Shown piece by piece: positions 25,771 through 34,918 of a stretch of DNA of 48,841 bases (positions are counted from its first letter, which is position 1; each line of letters starts with the position of its first letter). Position numbers and translations under genes: made by a program. This DNA comes from an uncultured Granulosicoccus sp. (GTDB lineage Bacteria > Pseudomonadota > Gammaproteobacteria > Granulosicoccales > Granulosicoccaceae), in assembly GCA_947495035.1 (NCBI GenBank), contig CANLXI010000043.1, forward strand, positions 1-48,841, read 5' to 3'. The notes beneath the pieces were generated by a model. It made no database searches and was not told the DNA's origin. It saw nothing but the letters and a program-made list of their open reading frames with translations.

Positions 25771-26391
25771 TCAATGTCTTTCTGCAAGAATCCTGCTTAC
25801 CAGTCGATCGAGCAAATCGCCGCCGGCGTGCTTGTCGGTCAGCTGCTCGGCCTGCATGCCGAATGCGATGGCAGCAGTGGTGTTCTTTTCCATGTCATCA
25901 ACGAATACGCAGCTCTCGGGCGTCAGTGAAAACCGTTCGCACAGGTGTCGGTATATCGCGGCATCCGGCTTGATGCATCCCGCCTCGCAGGAAACGACTA
26001 TGCCTGCGCAGGCGTCCCAGCAATCATGATTGGCTGCCAGGTAATCCCAGGCATGCTTTGGCATGTTCGAAAGGATGTAGATCGGTACGCCGGCGCTGCT
26101 GGCACGTTGCATGGCATCCATGGTAGCGGGTAGCGCCAGCAAGGAAGAGCCCAGGTTCTGGTAGATGCTGGCAATTCCATCGGGATTCAGCGCTGTTCTG
26201 GTCTGCGCCCTGGCAATACCTTCCTCCATGCTCAGCAGGCCCTGATCCAGTGCCAGCCAATCGGCATGCCCGACTGTGACCCGCAATGCTTCCTCCTGCT
26301 CTACCGGGCTGTCAAAGGCTCCGCCGACGAGCGCATCCGGGTTCCAGTCACAAATGACATTGCCGATATCGAGAATCAGATTGTTGAGCAT
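25771..26391 (-). CDS. HAD-superfamily hydrolase, YihX-like
   Basis: A 206-residue cytoplasmic phosphatase; ATG 26391 is chosen because LNNLILDIGNVICDWNP is the family start. Motif I reads DIGNV, with the nucleophile D9 and a Gly where most HADs have the second Asp, as is common in YihX-like members. Motif II is IYILSNMP and motif III/IV lies around EAGCIKPDAAIYRHL and FVDDMEKNTTAA. A cap helical bundle lies after motif I (subfamily IA). Likely acts on a small sugar phosphate or nucleotide; the substrate is not predictable. Confidence 0.88.
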   Translation of the reverse strand: MLNNLILDIGNVICDWNPDALVGGAFDSPVEQEEALRVTVGHADWLALDQGLLSMEEGIARAQTRTALNPDGIASIYQNLGSSLLALPATMDAMQRASSAGVPIYILSNMPKHAWDYLAANHDCWDACAGIVVSCEAGCIKPDAAIYRHLCERFSLTPESCVFVDDMEKNTTAAIAFGMQAEQLTDKHAGGDLLDRLVSRILAERH

Positions 26392-26497
26392 GGGGCCGTT
26401 CCAGCTGCCAGATTGAAGGGGCCAAAGCATACCGCGAGTGACTGGCTGACGATAGTGTCGCGATCGTGCAAGCGATGAATCACGGAATCACAGAATC

Positions 26498-26529
26498 ACC
26501 AACTCACCAACTCACCAACTCACCCACTC
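26498..26529. repeat. Short 8-bp repeats, ACCAACTC
   Basis: Four 8-bp units (three ACCAACTC and one ACCCACTC), preceded by looser AATCACGG / AATCACAG units from about 26479. This is part of the repeat-rich gap before dnaE2. Confidence 0.85.
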
Positions 26530-26627
26530 AACTGGCTACGGCTGGACGGTGCATGTCATGCGCACGCCCGCGTCCGGGCAGCCTGGCCCTCCCCCAGAGT
26601 GTATTCAGTTTTCACCCAGATTTCCTT

Positions 26628-26795
26628 CAGAACTCTCCTCAGAACTCTCCTCAGAACTCTCCTCAGAACTCTCCTCAGAACCCTCCTCAGAACCCTCCTC
26701 AGAACCCTCCTCAGTACTCTCCTCAGTACTCTCCTCAGTACTCTCCTCAGTACTCTCCTCAGAGCTTCCTTCGGAGCTTCCTTCGGAGCTCCCTC
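26628..26795. repeat. 12-bp tandem array (14 units) upstream of dnaE2
   Basis: Fourteen 12-bp units in blocks: four CAGAACTCTCCT, three CAGAACCCTCCT, four CAGTACTCTCCT, then three diverged units with AGCTTCCTT/AGCTCCCTC. Identical variants lie side by side, which points to growth by slippage or unequal exchange of blocks. Because the unit is a multiple of three and lacks stop triplets, all three plus-strand frames stay open for over 300 bp. I do not think any is a real gene: codon use and composition are only those of the repeat. Confidence 0.95.
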
Positions 26796-26959
26796 AGAAC
26801 TCCCCCAGAGCGCATACAGAGTCTACCCAGGGCTCCCTCAGACCTGTCCGCCCCCCGAACTGGACCCATGCGCCAATCATCCACACTGCCACACAGACCT
26901 CATTCCCGACACCTGAGCCTCTCATGTATCCCTCGATGACTTGACCTTCGGCATGATAA

Positions 26960-26990
26960 CTGTATTAATAAACAGTGTATGAACATACAG
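26960..26990 (+). promoter_or_regulatory. Two overlapping LexA (SOS) box-like sites at the dnaE2 start
   Basis: Box 1 is CTGT-ATTAATAA-ACAG (26960-26975), a perfect match to CTGT-N8-ACAG. Box 2 is GTGT-ATGAACAT-ACAG (26975-26990), one mismatch to the same pattern, sharing one base with box 1. Box 2 covers the ATG of dnaE2 at 26979. Repression by LexA and induction by DNA damage is expected. Confidence 0.8.
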
Positions 26991-29900
26991 CTATCCAAGG
27001 ATTATCCGGGCCCGTATGCCGAGCTTCACTGTGTCTCCAACTTCAGCTTTCTGAGAGGGGCATCCCGCCCGGAAGAACTGGTGGACACGGCGGTTGCACT
27101 CGGCTACTCCGCTCTGGCCATCACCGATGAATGCTCCATGGCCGGCGTGGTCAGGGCCTATGGGCGAATGAAGGAACTGTGCAATCGCACTCGCACCGAT
27201 GTGGCGCCGGGAAAATCGGCAACCCGGGTCATGACGCAGAGTGACTTCAAGCTGATCGTCGGCAGTGAATTCGCACTGGATGACGGCTTCAGACTGGTGG
27301 CACTGGTACGAGACCTTGCCAGCTACGCCAGATTGTGTCAGCTGATCACGGCGGCGCGGCGCGCAGCTGACAAGGGCAGTTACCGGGTCACCCTGAACAT
27401 GATCGAAAATGCAGGCCTTGAAGGCTGCTGCCTGTTGCTGGTACCGCCGTACCTGCCCAATGGTCGCCAGGGCATGGATCACTGGTTCAGCTGGCTACGG
27501 GCCCTGGGACCTCACACCTTCATCGCGCTGGAACTGCATTATGGCAGCTATGACCAGAAACACAGTCACTGGTTGTTCGAGGTTGCCGCACGACACGAGC
27601 TGGCTGTCGTGGCCAGCGGTGATGTTCACATGCACGAGCGTAAACGACGTGCCTTGCAGGATATCGTGACCTGCATCCGCCACAACTGCACCCTGGACCA
27701 TGCCGGGCGGCGGCTGTTTCAGAATGGCGAGCGCTATCTGCGCGATATCCGGGCGCTCTATTCCATCTATCCGGAACAGACGCTGAAGAACACCACGGAT
27801 GTGGCGGACCTGTGTCACTTCGATCTGGGCGATCTGGATTATCGGTATCCACGTGAAGTCGTACCTGCAGAGCTCAGCGCCGCACAATACCTGCGCAAAC
27901 TGACGTACGAAGGGGCGTCCTGGCGCTGGCCTTATGGCTACAGCGCGGATGTCCAGGCGCAGCTGGAGCATGAGCTGACACTGATCCGTGACATGCAGTA
28001 CGAGTCCTATTTCCTGACCGTGCATGACATCGTGAAGTTTGCCCGCGACCAGAACATCCTGTGTCAGGGGCGTGGCTCGGCCGCCAATTCGGCGGTCTGC
28101 TACTGCCTCGGGGTAACCGAGGTCGACCCGTCACGCACGCGCATGCTGTTCGAGCGTTTCATCTCCCGCGAACGCGATGAACCACCCGATATCGATATCG
28201 ACTTCGAACATGAGCGACGTGAAGAGGTCATCCAGTATATATATGCCAAGTATGGCAGGCACCGGGCTGCCCTGGCCGCGACGGTCATCACCTATCGAAA
28301 ACGCAGCGCCATCCGCGACCTGGGCAAGGCCATCGGTCTGCTTGAAGACCAGATAGAAGCCCTGTCGAAATCCATGGCCTGGTGGGATGGCAGTGAAGTG
28401 GTCGGTGAGCGCCTCGAAGCCATGGGCTTCGACCCTGACAGTCCACTCATCAAACGCTTTACCTGGTTGCTGCAGCAGTTACTGGGTTTCCCGCGCCACC
28501 TGTCTCAGCATGTGGGCGGCTTTGTCATATCCGACAGGGACCTGTCCACACTGGTACCGGTGGAGAACGCCGCCATGCCCGATCGCACCATCATTCAATG
28601 GGACAAGGATGACCTGGAAGAACTGGGACTGCTGAAAGTGGATGTACTGGCGCTGGGCATGCTCACCGCCATTGCCAAATGCTTCAGACTGATCGAAGCC
28701 TATCGTGGAATCACTCATACCATGGCGCAGATTCCTGCCGACGACACTGCCACCTATGACATGATCTGCAGGGCTGACACCATCGGTGTATTCCAGATCG
28801 AGTCACGAGCGCAGATGTCGATGCTGCCAAGACTCAGACCCCGCAACTACTATGATCTGGTCATCGAAGTCTCCATCGTCCGGCCTGGTCCCATTCAGGG
28901 GGGGATGGTCAACCCCTACCTGAAGCGGCGTCAGGGGCTCGAACCGGTGGCCTACCCCAGCGTAGAGCTGGAACGCGTGCTGGAGCGCACCCTGGGGGTC
29001 CCGGTGTTTCAGGAGCAGGTCATGGAAATCGCCATGGTGGCGGCCGGCTTCTCGGCCGGTCAGGCAGATGAACTGCGTCGTTCCATGGCCGCCTGGCGAC
29101 GCGGTGGACAGGTCGCGCAGTTTCATGATCGAGTCGTCGGCGGCATGCTGAAGAACGGCTACGAGCCTGAATTTGCCGAATCCATCTTCCGCCAGATAGA
29201 AGGCTTTGGTGAATACGGATTCCCCGAATCCCATGCTGCCAGTTTTGCCCTGCTGGTCTATGTGTCCTGCTGGCTGAAATGCCATGAGCCGGCAGTCTTT
29301 CTGTGCGCCATGCTGAACAGCCAGCCACTGGGCTTCTACGATCCGTCCGACCTGACGCAGGATGCCCGACGTCATGGCGTCACCGTGCTGCCGGTGGATG
29401 TCAACGAGAGTGACTGGGATCACACGCTGGTGGAAATGGAGATGCCGTCGGACACGCACCCGACGACTCCCCCGTGCACATCAAGCTCATGTGACAGTCA
29501 TTCGGCGTCACCGGCGATTCAGTCCTGCACAACGACGCCAACTCAGGGGCCTGCCATCGAGAACACAGCAACCCCCTTGCCCCAGGCAGCCGTGCGACTC
29601 GGCTTGCGACTGGTATCAAGGCTCTCCGGCAGTGGGGCCGACCGCCTGCTGGCAGCACGGGGCAATGGCCCCTTCAGCAGTGCTGCCGATCTGGTGCGTC
29701 GCTCGGGAATCAATCAGAGCGATCAGCAAGCGCTGGCCATTGCCGGCGCCCTGGAGAACATCAGTGGCAATCGTCATCAGGCACAATGGGATCTGCTGGG
29801 CGTGGAGGCGCTGCCCGAGCTGCTGGCCGATGCTTCTGCCGTCGAACCACTACAGACCCTGCCTGCACCAACCGAGGGGCAGAACACGGCTGCGGATTAC

Positions 29901-30290
29901 ATGAGCACCGGTTTGACGCTCAACCGCCACCCTCTGTCACTGCTTCGCCAGCAATTGACGAAGCGTCGCATTCTGGACTCGATCAGCTGGGCTGCGATTC
30001 CGGATGGGCGCATGGCCCGGGTGGCGGGTCTGGTCAAGGTCCGGCAACGGCCCGGCACGGCCAGCGGCGTGGTGTTCCTGACCATCGAGGATGAAGGCGG
30101 TCCGATGAACATCATTGTCTGGAGCCAGGTAGCAGAAACGTTCCGCAAGGAGGTGCTCGGCGCTCAGCTTGTGTCGGTCTATGGCCAGACCCAGCGCGAA
30201 CAGGGGGTGTCTCATCTGGTGGCGCGCAAGATCGAGGATCTATCGTGGATGCTCGGCGAACTCACTGTTTCCTCGCGGGATTTTCACTGA
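26979..30290 (+). CDS. dnaE2: Error-prone DNA polymerase DnaE2 (C-family, alpha subunit)
   Basis: A 1103-residue lesion-bypass polymerase used in SOS mutagenesis. An N-terminal PHP domain begins with YAELHCVSNFSFLRGASRPE. The polymerase core has CQGRGSAANSAVCYCLGVTE, catalytic aspartates in PDIDIDFEH (about 401-403), HLSQHVGGFVISDRDLS and GLLKVDVLALGMLTA. Helix-hairpin-helix and OB-fold segments complete the C-terminus. The ATG at 26979 is the first in frame after an upstream stop, gives about 13 residues more than usual, and has no Shine-Dalgarno. A Thr/Ser/Pro-rich insert occupies about residues 818-868, between NESDWDHTLVE and AVRLGLRL. The customary partners imuA and imuB are absent on both sides. 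Confidence 0.95.
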   Translation: MNIQLSKDYPGPYAELHCVSNFSFLRGASRPEELVDTAVALGYSALAITDECSMAGVVRAYGRMKELCNRTRTDVAPGKSATRVMTQSDFKLIVGSEFALDDGFRLVALVRDLASYARLCQLITAARRAADKGSYRVTLNMIENAGLEGCCLLLVPPYLPNGRQGMDHWFSWLRALGPHTFIALELHYGSYDQKHSHWLFEVAARHELAVVASGDVHMHERKRRALQDIVTCIRHNCTLDHAGRRLFQNGERYLRDIRALYSIYPEQTLKNTTDVADLCHFDLGDLDYRYPREVVPAELSAAQYLRKLTYEGASWRWPYGYSADVQAQLEHELTLIRDMQYESYFLTVHDIVKFARDQNILCQGRGSAANSAVCYCLGVTEVDPSRTRMLFERFISRERDEPPDIDIDFEHERREEVIQYIYAKYGRHRAALAATVITYRKRSAIRDLGKAIGLLEDQIEALSKSMAWWDGSEVVGERLEAMGFDPDSPLIKRFTWLLQQLLGFPRHLSQHVGGFVISDRDLSTLVPVENAAMPDRTIIQWDKDDLEELGLLKVDVLALGMLTAIAKCFRLIEAYRGITHTMAQIPADDTATYDMICRADTIGVFQIESRAQMSMLPRLRPRNYYDLVIEVSIVRPGPIQGGMVNPYLKRRQGLEPVAYPSVELERVLERTLGVPVFQEQVMEIAMVAAGFSAGQADELRRSMAAWRRGGQVAQFHDRVVGGMLKNGYEPEFAESIFRQIEGFGEYGFPESHAASFALLVYVSCWLKCHEPAVFLCAMLNSQPLGFYDPSDLTQDARRHGVTVLPVDVNESDWDHTLVEMEMPSDTHPTTPPCTSSSCDSHSASPAIQSCTTTPTQGPAIENTATPLPQAAVRLGLRLVSRLSGSGADRLLAARGNGPFSSAADLVRRSGINQSDQQALAIAGALENISGNRHQAQWDLLGVEALPELLADASAVEPLQTLPAPTEGQNTAADYMSTGLTLNRHPLSLLRQQLTKRRILDSISWAAIPDGRMARVAGLVKVRQRPGTASGVVFLTIEDEGGPMNIIVWSQVAETFRKEVLGAQLVSVYGQTQREQGVSHLVARKIEDLSWMLGELTVSSRDFH

Positions 30291-30598
30291 AAACTCCGTA
30301 GAACGACTCGAATTGCCACTCCAGACCCACCTGACACCACCTTGACTGAAAAAGACCCATCTTCTCCCATCAAAAACCACTCATTGGTCCGGATCAACCA
30401 CCGTCTCCCGCCCTCTGACACCATCTCGGACCGAAAACACACGAATTGCCCTTTTCTCCCACTCAGCGCCCTACCCTTGTAGTCCCGCTCTATCAGGACC
30501 GCGGACGGAATCCGCCCGCAAAGCGCCAGGCACAGGCTTCATGTCTGGTGAGGCCGTGGACCGATGCCGTCGGGTGTGGGTCAGGCCGCAGACAGGGC
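30291..30598. other. Gap between convergent dnaE2 and cyclase genes
   Basis: About 308 bp with no credible gene. The left half is C-rich and G-poor on the plus strand with two copies of GAATTGCC (30310, 30443). A small hairpin GCGGA-CGGAA-TCCGC lies at 30501-30515. No strong terminator was found. Confidence 0.5.
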
Positions 30599-32875
30599 TT
30601 ATCGAGGCGCCCGGGTCCAATCGATGTCGGCCTCGCGCGGAAAGACAGCGAACCGGGATACATTTCGCTCGGTAACCGATAGATACTCATCCCGGCTCGC
30701 CTTGCTGCCGCCCGGATTGCGAAGGAACAGGGCACAGTATTCGCGCCCCCCATTGTGCTCCGGGTCTATCGAGCAGGCCTCCAGCACCAGCTGCTGGTCT
30801 TCATCCAGAATCAGCCTCGTGCCCTCGCCGGTAAACTCGAACTGATGCCCATTCGGTGACTGCCAGGTCGAATGGTAATCACCGTCCGCCGAGTTCACGG
30901 TACGAAATCGCCAGCCGTTGTTATCGAAACCGATTCGCTGAACATCCGGATGCATGACATCGGCCAGCTCCGCTTCAGTCAGCATGTTCTCGGGCATCGC
31001 CACCACACCCAGAGGATTTTCCGGCACACCTGCCAGGCGAAGACTTTCCAGCAAATGTTCGAGGTTGGACGCGGGGCGAACATAGTGAAGATAATAGCGA
31101 TAGTGACGGAGGCTGATCTCGGGCCAGACCTTGAACAGCGCCTTCATGGTCAGAGCCAGATTTTCCTGCCTGTCGAGTCGGGCATAGGCCGGTGCCAGAA
31201 TCTCCAGTGCCCAGGACGGATTGACCTCCATCGTCAACGCCAGTTCGCCGTACTTGATGGCCTCTTCGTATCGCTTTGCGTGAAAATAGCTGTGGGATAT
31301 GACCGCAAGTTGCACAGCCGTCGGATTGGGTTCCAGACGTAGCAGCAACTCAACCGTAGCCACAGCGTCACTGTGGTGTCCGCTGCGTGACAGGATGTAG
31401 GCCTGGCGCCCCACCGTGTCGATGTCACTAGGTGCGGCCGTGACGGCCTGGTCGATCATGGCAATGGCCTTTTCCGCCTCGCCAGCTCTCAATGCCTGAT
31501 CCGCCAGCGTCGACAGGGCCATTGCATTATCCGGTTCAAGCTCCAGTGCTTTTGCCGTGTGACGCTCGACCAGAGCGTAGGCCTCTTGCTGCGGCATGAT
31601 CCAGAAGTGATCCAGGCGTGCCACATCGAAGGCGACATTGGCCAGATGGGCATGCGCCTGTGCAAAACCCGGATCCAGCTTGATGGCATGGCCATAGAGT
31701 CGCAGCATCTCAGGTCGGTCGGTCAACTTGAAGGTTGAATGCAGCTTTCTCGCCTGCAGGTAAAGATCGTAGGCCTGAGGATCGACACGCGTGCCGTTTT
31801 CCCGTCGTCGCTGCTCGGCACTGGTCATCCGGACCTTCAGTGCATTGACAATATGTTGCGTCATCTGGTCCTGCAGCTTGAATACGTCTGCCGTTTCGCC
31901 ATCGATCCGGTCGGCCCAGAGGTGACCTCCCGTAGCGACTTCGATCAACTGCACATTGACTCGCAGCTGATCACCGACTCGCCGCACCGAACCTTCCAGC
32001 ACATGGCTGACTCCCAGTTCCTGGCCAACCGTTCTGATATCAACACTCTTTCCCCGATATGCAAAAGACGAGTTGCGCGCAATGACAAACAGACCGGAAA
32101 CTTTCGAGAGATCCGTGATGATGTCTTCCGTCATGCCATCCGCGAAATAGCGCTGACTCTCGTCTGGCGTGAAGTTGTCGAAAGGCAGGACGGCAATCGA
32201 CGGTTTATCCGACAGCACGGATTGCTCATCTGAAGCGTTTCTGAAACCTCCGGACTGCCAGACGATAACGGCGCCTGACACAAGCAGCACAAGAGAGGCA
32301 ATCGAGACCAGACGCCGCAGACGGTAGGTCGATTTCCCCGGCGATTTCATGGCAGTATCGCCTTCTTTCAGCACCTGAAAGGCCCGCACCGCACGGGTGA
32401 TATTCTTGACCGAAATCTCGCCGAGATCCGACATGTCCAACTCCAGACGGTCACGGACCTGATCACGGACACTTCGACTGACGATGATGCCACCTGGTGG
32501 CGCCAACGCTTCCAGACGCGCCGCCACATTCACACCATCGCCCAGCAAATCACCTGACTGGTTGACGACATCACCGACATTGATGCCTATGCGATACTCG
32601 ATACGTCGGTCACGGGGAATCTCGGCATTGCGTTCCGCCAGACCCGTTTGCAGTGCCAGTGCACACCGTACAGCCTCGACCGCACTCGGATATTCGACCA
32701 GCAGGCTATCGCCGGCCGTATTGGCCACCCGGCCACCATGTTTCTCCAGCAATGGATCGATGAATTCCTTGTGATGAGAACGCTGGGCTTCCAGCGTGCC
32801 CTCCTCGTCCAGCCCGATGAGTCGCGAAAACCCCGCAATATCAGCTGCCAGGATTGTTGTCAGTCGTCGCTCCAC
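30599..32875 (-). CDS. Class III adenylate/guanylate cyclase with TolB-like domain and TPR repeats
   Basis: A 758-residue signalling protein. Residues 1-170 are a class III cyclase catalytic domain: metal-binding D12 in LAADIAGFS and D56 in NTAGDSLLVEY, plus the transition-state segment GDGVNVAARLEA with N116 and R120. One transmembrane helix lies at 188-206. A TolB-N/FlgO-like periplasmic domain (225-350) opens with KPSIAVLPFDNFTPDESQ and contains VSHVLEGSVRRVGDQLRVNV. About 370-640 are TPR-like helical repeats, and the last 110 residues are an unassigned beta-rich domain. The architecture is common in proteobacteria, where input and target are mostly unknown. A cytoplasmic cyclase with an outside sensor half is the natural reading. 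Single-gene unit. Confidence 0.9.
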   Translation of the reverse strand: MERRLTTILAADIAGFSRLIGLDEEGTLEAQRSHHKEFIDPLLEKHGGRVANTAGDSLLVEYPSAVEAVRCALALQTGLAERNAEIPRDRRIEYRIGINVGDVVNQSGDLLGDGVNVAARLEALAPPGGIIVSRSVRDQVRDRLELDMSDLGEISVKNITRAVRAFQVLKEGDTAMKSPGKSTYRLRRLVSIASLVLLVSGAVIVWQSGGFRNASDEQSVLSDKPSIAVLPFDNFTPDESQRYFADGMTEDIITDLSKVSGLFVIARNSSFAYRGKSVDIRTVGQELGVSHVLEGSVRRVGDQLRVNVQLIEVATGGHLWADRIDGETADVFKLQDQMTQHIVNALKVRMTSAEQRRRENGTRVDPQAYDLYLQARKLHSTFKLTDRPEMLRLYGHAIKLDPGFAQAHAHLANVAFDVARLDHFWIMPQQEAYALVERHTAKALELEPDNAMALSTLADQALRAGEAEKAIAMIDQAVTAAPSDIDTVGRQAYILSRSGHHSDAVATVELLLRLEPNPTAVQLAVISHSYFHAKRYEEAIKYGELALTMEVNPSWALEILAPAYARLDRQENLALTMKALFKVWPEISLRHYRYYLHYVRPASNLEHLLESLRLAGVPENPLGVVAMPENMLTEAELADVMHPDVQRIGFDNNGWRFRTVNSADGDYHSTWQSPNGHQFEFTGEGTRLILDEDQQLVLEACSIDPEHNGGREYCALFLRNPGGSKASRDEYLSVTERNVSRFAVFPREADIDWTRAPR

Positions 32876-33595
32876 CGGCTACCCCCGATTTCGATCAACT
32901 GGCTTGTAGAACCACCAGGACTTCTTCCTGGTCTTCCACTTCCCGGTAGATCGTCGTTATTCGTACGCTGAAGTCGATGACAACCCCCGACACTGATGGT
33001 CACTCCTGAGCGCGTCACATGCGCAGAACCATCGGATTGGCAGGCAGTCAAGACTGGCGCCGAGGGTTTCGGCGAAAATTCACCTTTCAACAGCGCGCGC
33101 ACGATTCGTGTGGCTGTACAGATTCGTGCAATCCTCGCGAATATTCTGTAACAACACATAGGCAACAGAATTCACTGACCAGCAATTCGATTCGGGCTTT
33201 CCGGAAAAGTCTCCGGATGGTTGATTCCGATATCACCATCATGCTGCAAATGTGGTGATAAACACAACAGGGAGTTGCTCACTTGCGAGAAATCCTGAAA
33301 ATACAAGCGGAACTGCCTCTTGCCTCTTGCCTCTTGCCTCTTGCCTCTCGCCTCTCGCCTCTCGCCTCTCGCCTCTCGCCTCTCGCCTCTCGCCTCTCGC
33401 CTCTCGCCTCTCGCCTCTCACCACTCGCCACTCACCACTCGAGATGGCGTTGCCTGCCCAACTCCCTTTCAAGACACGCAGGCAGGCTGCCGCCACCTTC
33501 TTCCAGTATATTGATCCAAAAAAAAGACCGGATCACCATGACGCGTGACCTCTTCACACTGGTTTTCGACGAATAGAGCACAACAGAGCAAGCCC
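32876..33595. other. 720-bp gene-free region with 7-bp array
   Basis: Upstream of both the cyclase (minus) and the DUF2157 gene (plus), so it must hold two promoters. No conserved gene was seen; the open frames at the right are products of the 7-bp repeat. An 8-bp palindrome CTGTACAG lies near 33113 and is too short to match a LexA box. Confidence 0.5.
33315..33419. repeat. 7-bp tandem array, GCCTCTT x4 then GCCTCTC x11
   Basis: Fifteen perfect 7-bp units, with the T-to-C variant switching once after the fourth. It is followed to about 33440 by diverged CCACTCGCCACTCACCACTCG copies. A 7-bp unit cannot keep frame, so it is not coding. Confidence 0.97.
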
Positions 33596-34918
33596 ATGAG
33601 CAAGCACGCTGTCTGGCTACGACAGGAAATTGGCGACTGGCTGAAAGAGGGTCTGATCGACCAGACCAGCGCCACAGCCATCGCCGCTCGCTACCCTGTC
33701 TCGAACGAGCGCTCCTGGGGTTTGTTCATTCTCACGGGCATCGGCTCCCTGATATTCGGACTGGGTGTCATCCTGTTCTTTGCCTACAACTGGGCTGCAC
33801 TTCCCAGGGCGGCCAAACTGGCACTGATATTCGCCGGCTTGTTGCTGAGCCACGGCACTGCCTGGTGGTTGCGCCGCAAGCCGACAGACCATGCCAACCT
33901 CGTCGAAGGTCTCCATTTGCTGGGCACCATGATGTTCGGCGCCGGTATCTGGCTGATTGCGCAGATCTATCACATGGACGAACATTACCCCACTGCACTG
34001 CTGCTCTGGGGCATCGGCGCTCTGATGCTTGGCTGGACCGTTCCGTCGGTCATCCAGGGTCTGTTGGCTACGCTATTGATATCGATCTGGGGATTATCCG
34101 AGACGATGGACTTCAACCGTGTTCATCTCGCCAGCATCGGCATCATCGCCCTGACCCTGCTGCCGCTGGCCTGGGTACAACGCTCGCGCACCCTGCTGAG
34201 TCTGACGATCCTGGCGCTCTTCGGACTGCTGTTGCTGACCATCGGCTATCACTGGACCTACGCCATCGTATTCAAGCTGCTCTTCTGCAGTGCACTGATG
34301 ATTCTTGCCATCAGCCACTGGAGCAGGCGGTCGAGCTTTCCGGGCAGTGCCTCTGTCCTCAGAGCCATGGGGGCCCTTGTTTACGGTGCCTGCCTGCTGT
34401 ACATGACCTTCGTCAGTGAGTTTTCCCTGTATCAGCTATCTCTGTCCGATCTGCCCAGCGGATCGGAAGAATGGTATCGGCTCACCATCTGGGGAATGCT
34501 GATCTCGACTGCCCTCGTGTGGCTGGCCCTGATGATCCTCGCCAGACCCGGCCAACACGCGACTGCCGCGGATCGAACCATCGAACTGCAACGCATTGCC
34601 GTGCTGTTCTCCCTGCTTGTCCTGATGGCCTATCAGCTCGATATCACGGCACGAGGGCACACAAGCCTGAATCTCTTGAGCAATGCGATTCTGGCCCTGC
34701 ATTGTGTTCTGCTGATCATCCGGGGCACCGACACGCTCCAGTGGCGACAGGTGACCCTCGGTTGCCTGACGCTGTGTGTTCTGATCATGGCGCATTTTGA
34801 CGACCTGTTCCAGAGCCTGCTGATGCGATCTGCCGCCTTTCTCGTCATCGGTGCATTGCTGTTCCTCGTGGGACACCGCTATGCGCAGCGCAAGGCCAGG
34901 GAGCAATCGAATGCGTAG
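33596..34918 (+). CDS. DUF2157 domain membrane protein
   Basis: A 440-residue inner-membrane protein; ATG 33596 begins SKHAVWLRQEIGDWLKEGLI, the usual DUF2157 start. The N-terminal 60 residues are a cytoplasmic helical region, then about ten to twelve hydrophobic helices follow with conserved FFAYNWAALPRAAKLAL after the first. The role is unknown. The stop overlaps the next gene by 8 bp (ATGCGTAG), and proteins of these two families commonly occur as a pair. Confidence 0.87.
   Translation: MSKHAVWLRQEIGDWLKEGLIDQTSATAIAARYPVSNERSWGLFILTGIGSLIFGLGVILFFAYNWAALPRAAKLALIFAGLLLSHGTAWWLRRKPTDHANLVEGLHLLGTMMFGAGIWLIAQIYHMDEHYPTALLLWGIGALMLGWTVPSVIQGLLATLLISIWGLSETMDFNRVHLASIGIIALTLLPLAWVQRSRTLLSLTILALFGLLLLTIGYHWTYAIVFKLLFCSALMILAISHWSRRSSFPGSASVLRAMGALVYGACLLYMTFVSEFSLYQLSLSDLPSGSEEWYRLTIWGMLISTALVWLALMILARPGQHATAADRTIELQRIAVLFSLLVLMAYQLDITARGHTSLNLLSNAILALHCVLLIIRGTDTLQWRQVTLGCLTLCVLIMAHFDDLFQSLLMRSAAFLVIGALLFLVGHRYAQRKAREQSNA

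Larger units (their letters stand above)
26392..26978. other. 587-bp gene-free, repeat-rich gap
   Basis: Between the HAD gene and dnaE2. It holds the 8-bp and 12-bp arrays listed separately and the SOS-type operator at its right end. No credible coding region was seen on either strand; the open plus-strand frames follow from the stop-free repeats. Confidence 0.7.

Noticed and set aside
26466..26944. Three overlapping open frames of 105-157 codons before dnaE2
   Set aside because: All three plus-strand frames are open only because the 12-bp unit lacks stops; the products are pure repeat with no start context or domain.
30501..30515. Terminator for dnaE2 or the cyclase
   Set aside because: The stem is only 5 bp, lies more than 200 nt after the dnaE2 stop and lacks a T run; too weak to call.
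33113..33120. CTGTACAG as a second LexA site near the cyclase promoter
   Set aside because: An 8-bp palindrome without the 8-bp spacer required between CTGT and ACAG.
33239..33576. Open frames on both strands through the 7-bp array
   Set aside because: Repeat-derived; a 7-bp unit cycles through all frames, and the products are low-complexity with no conserved flank.
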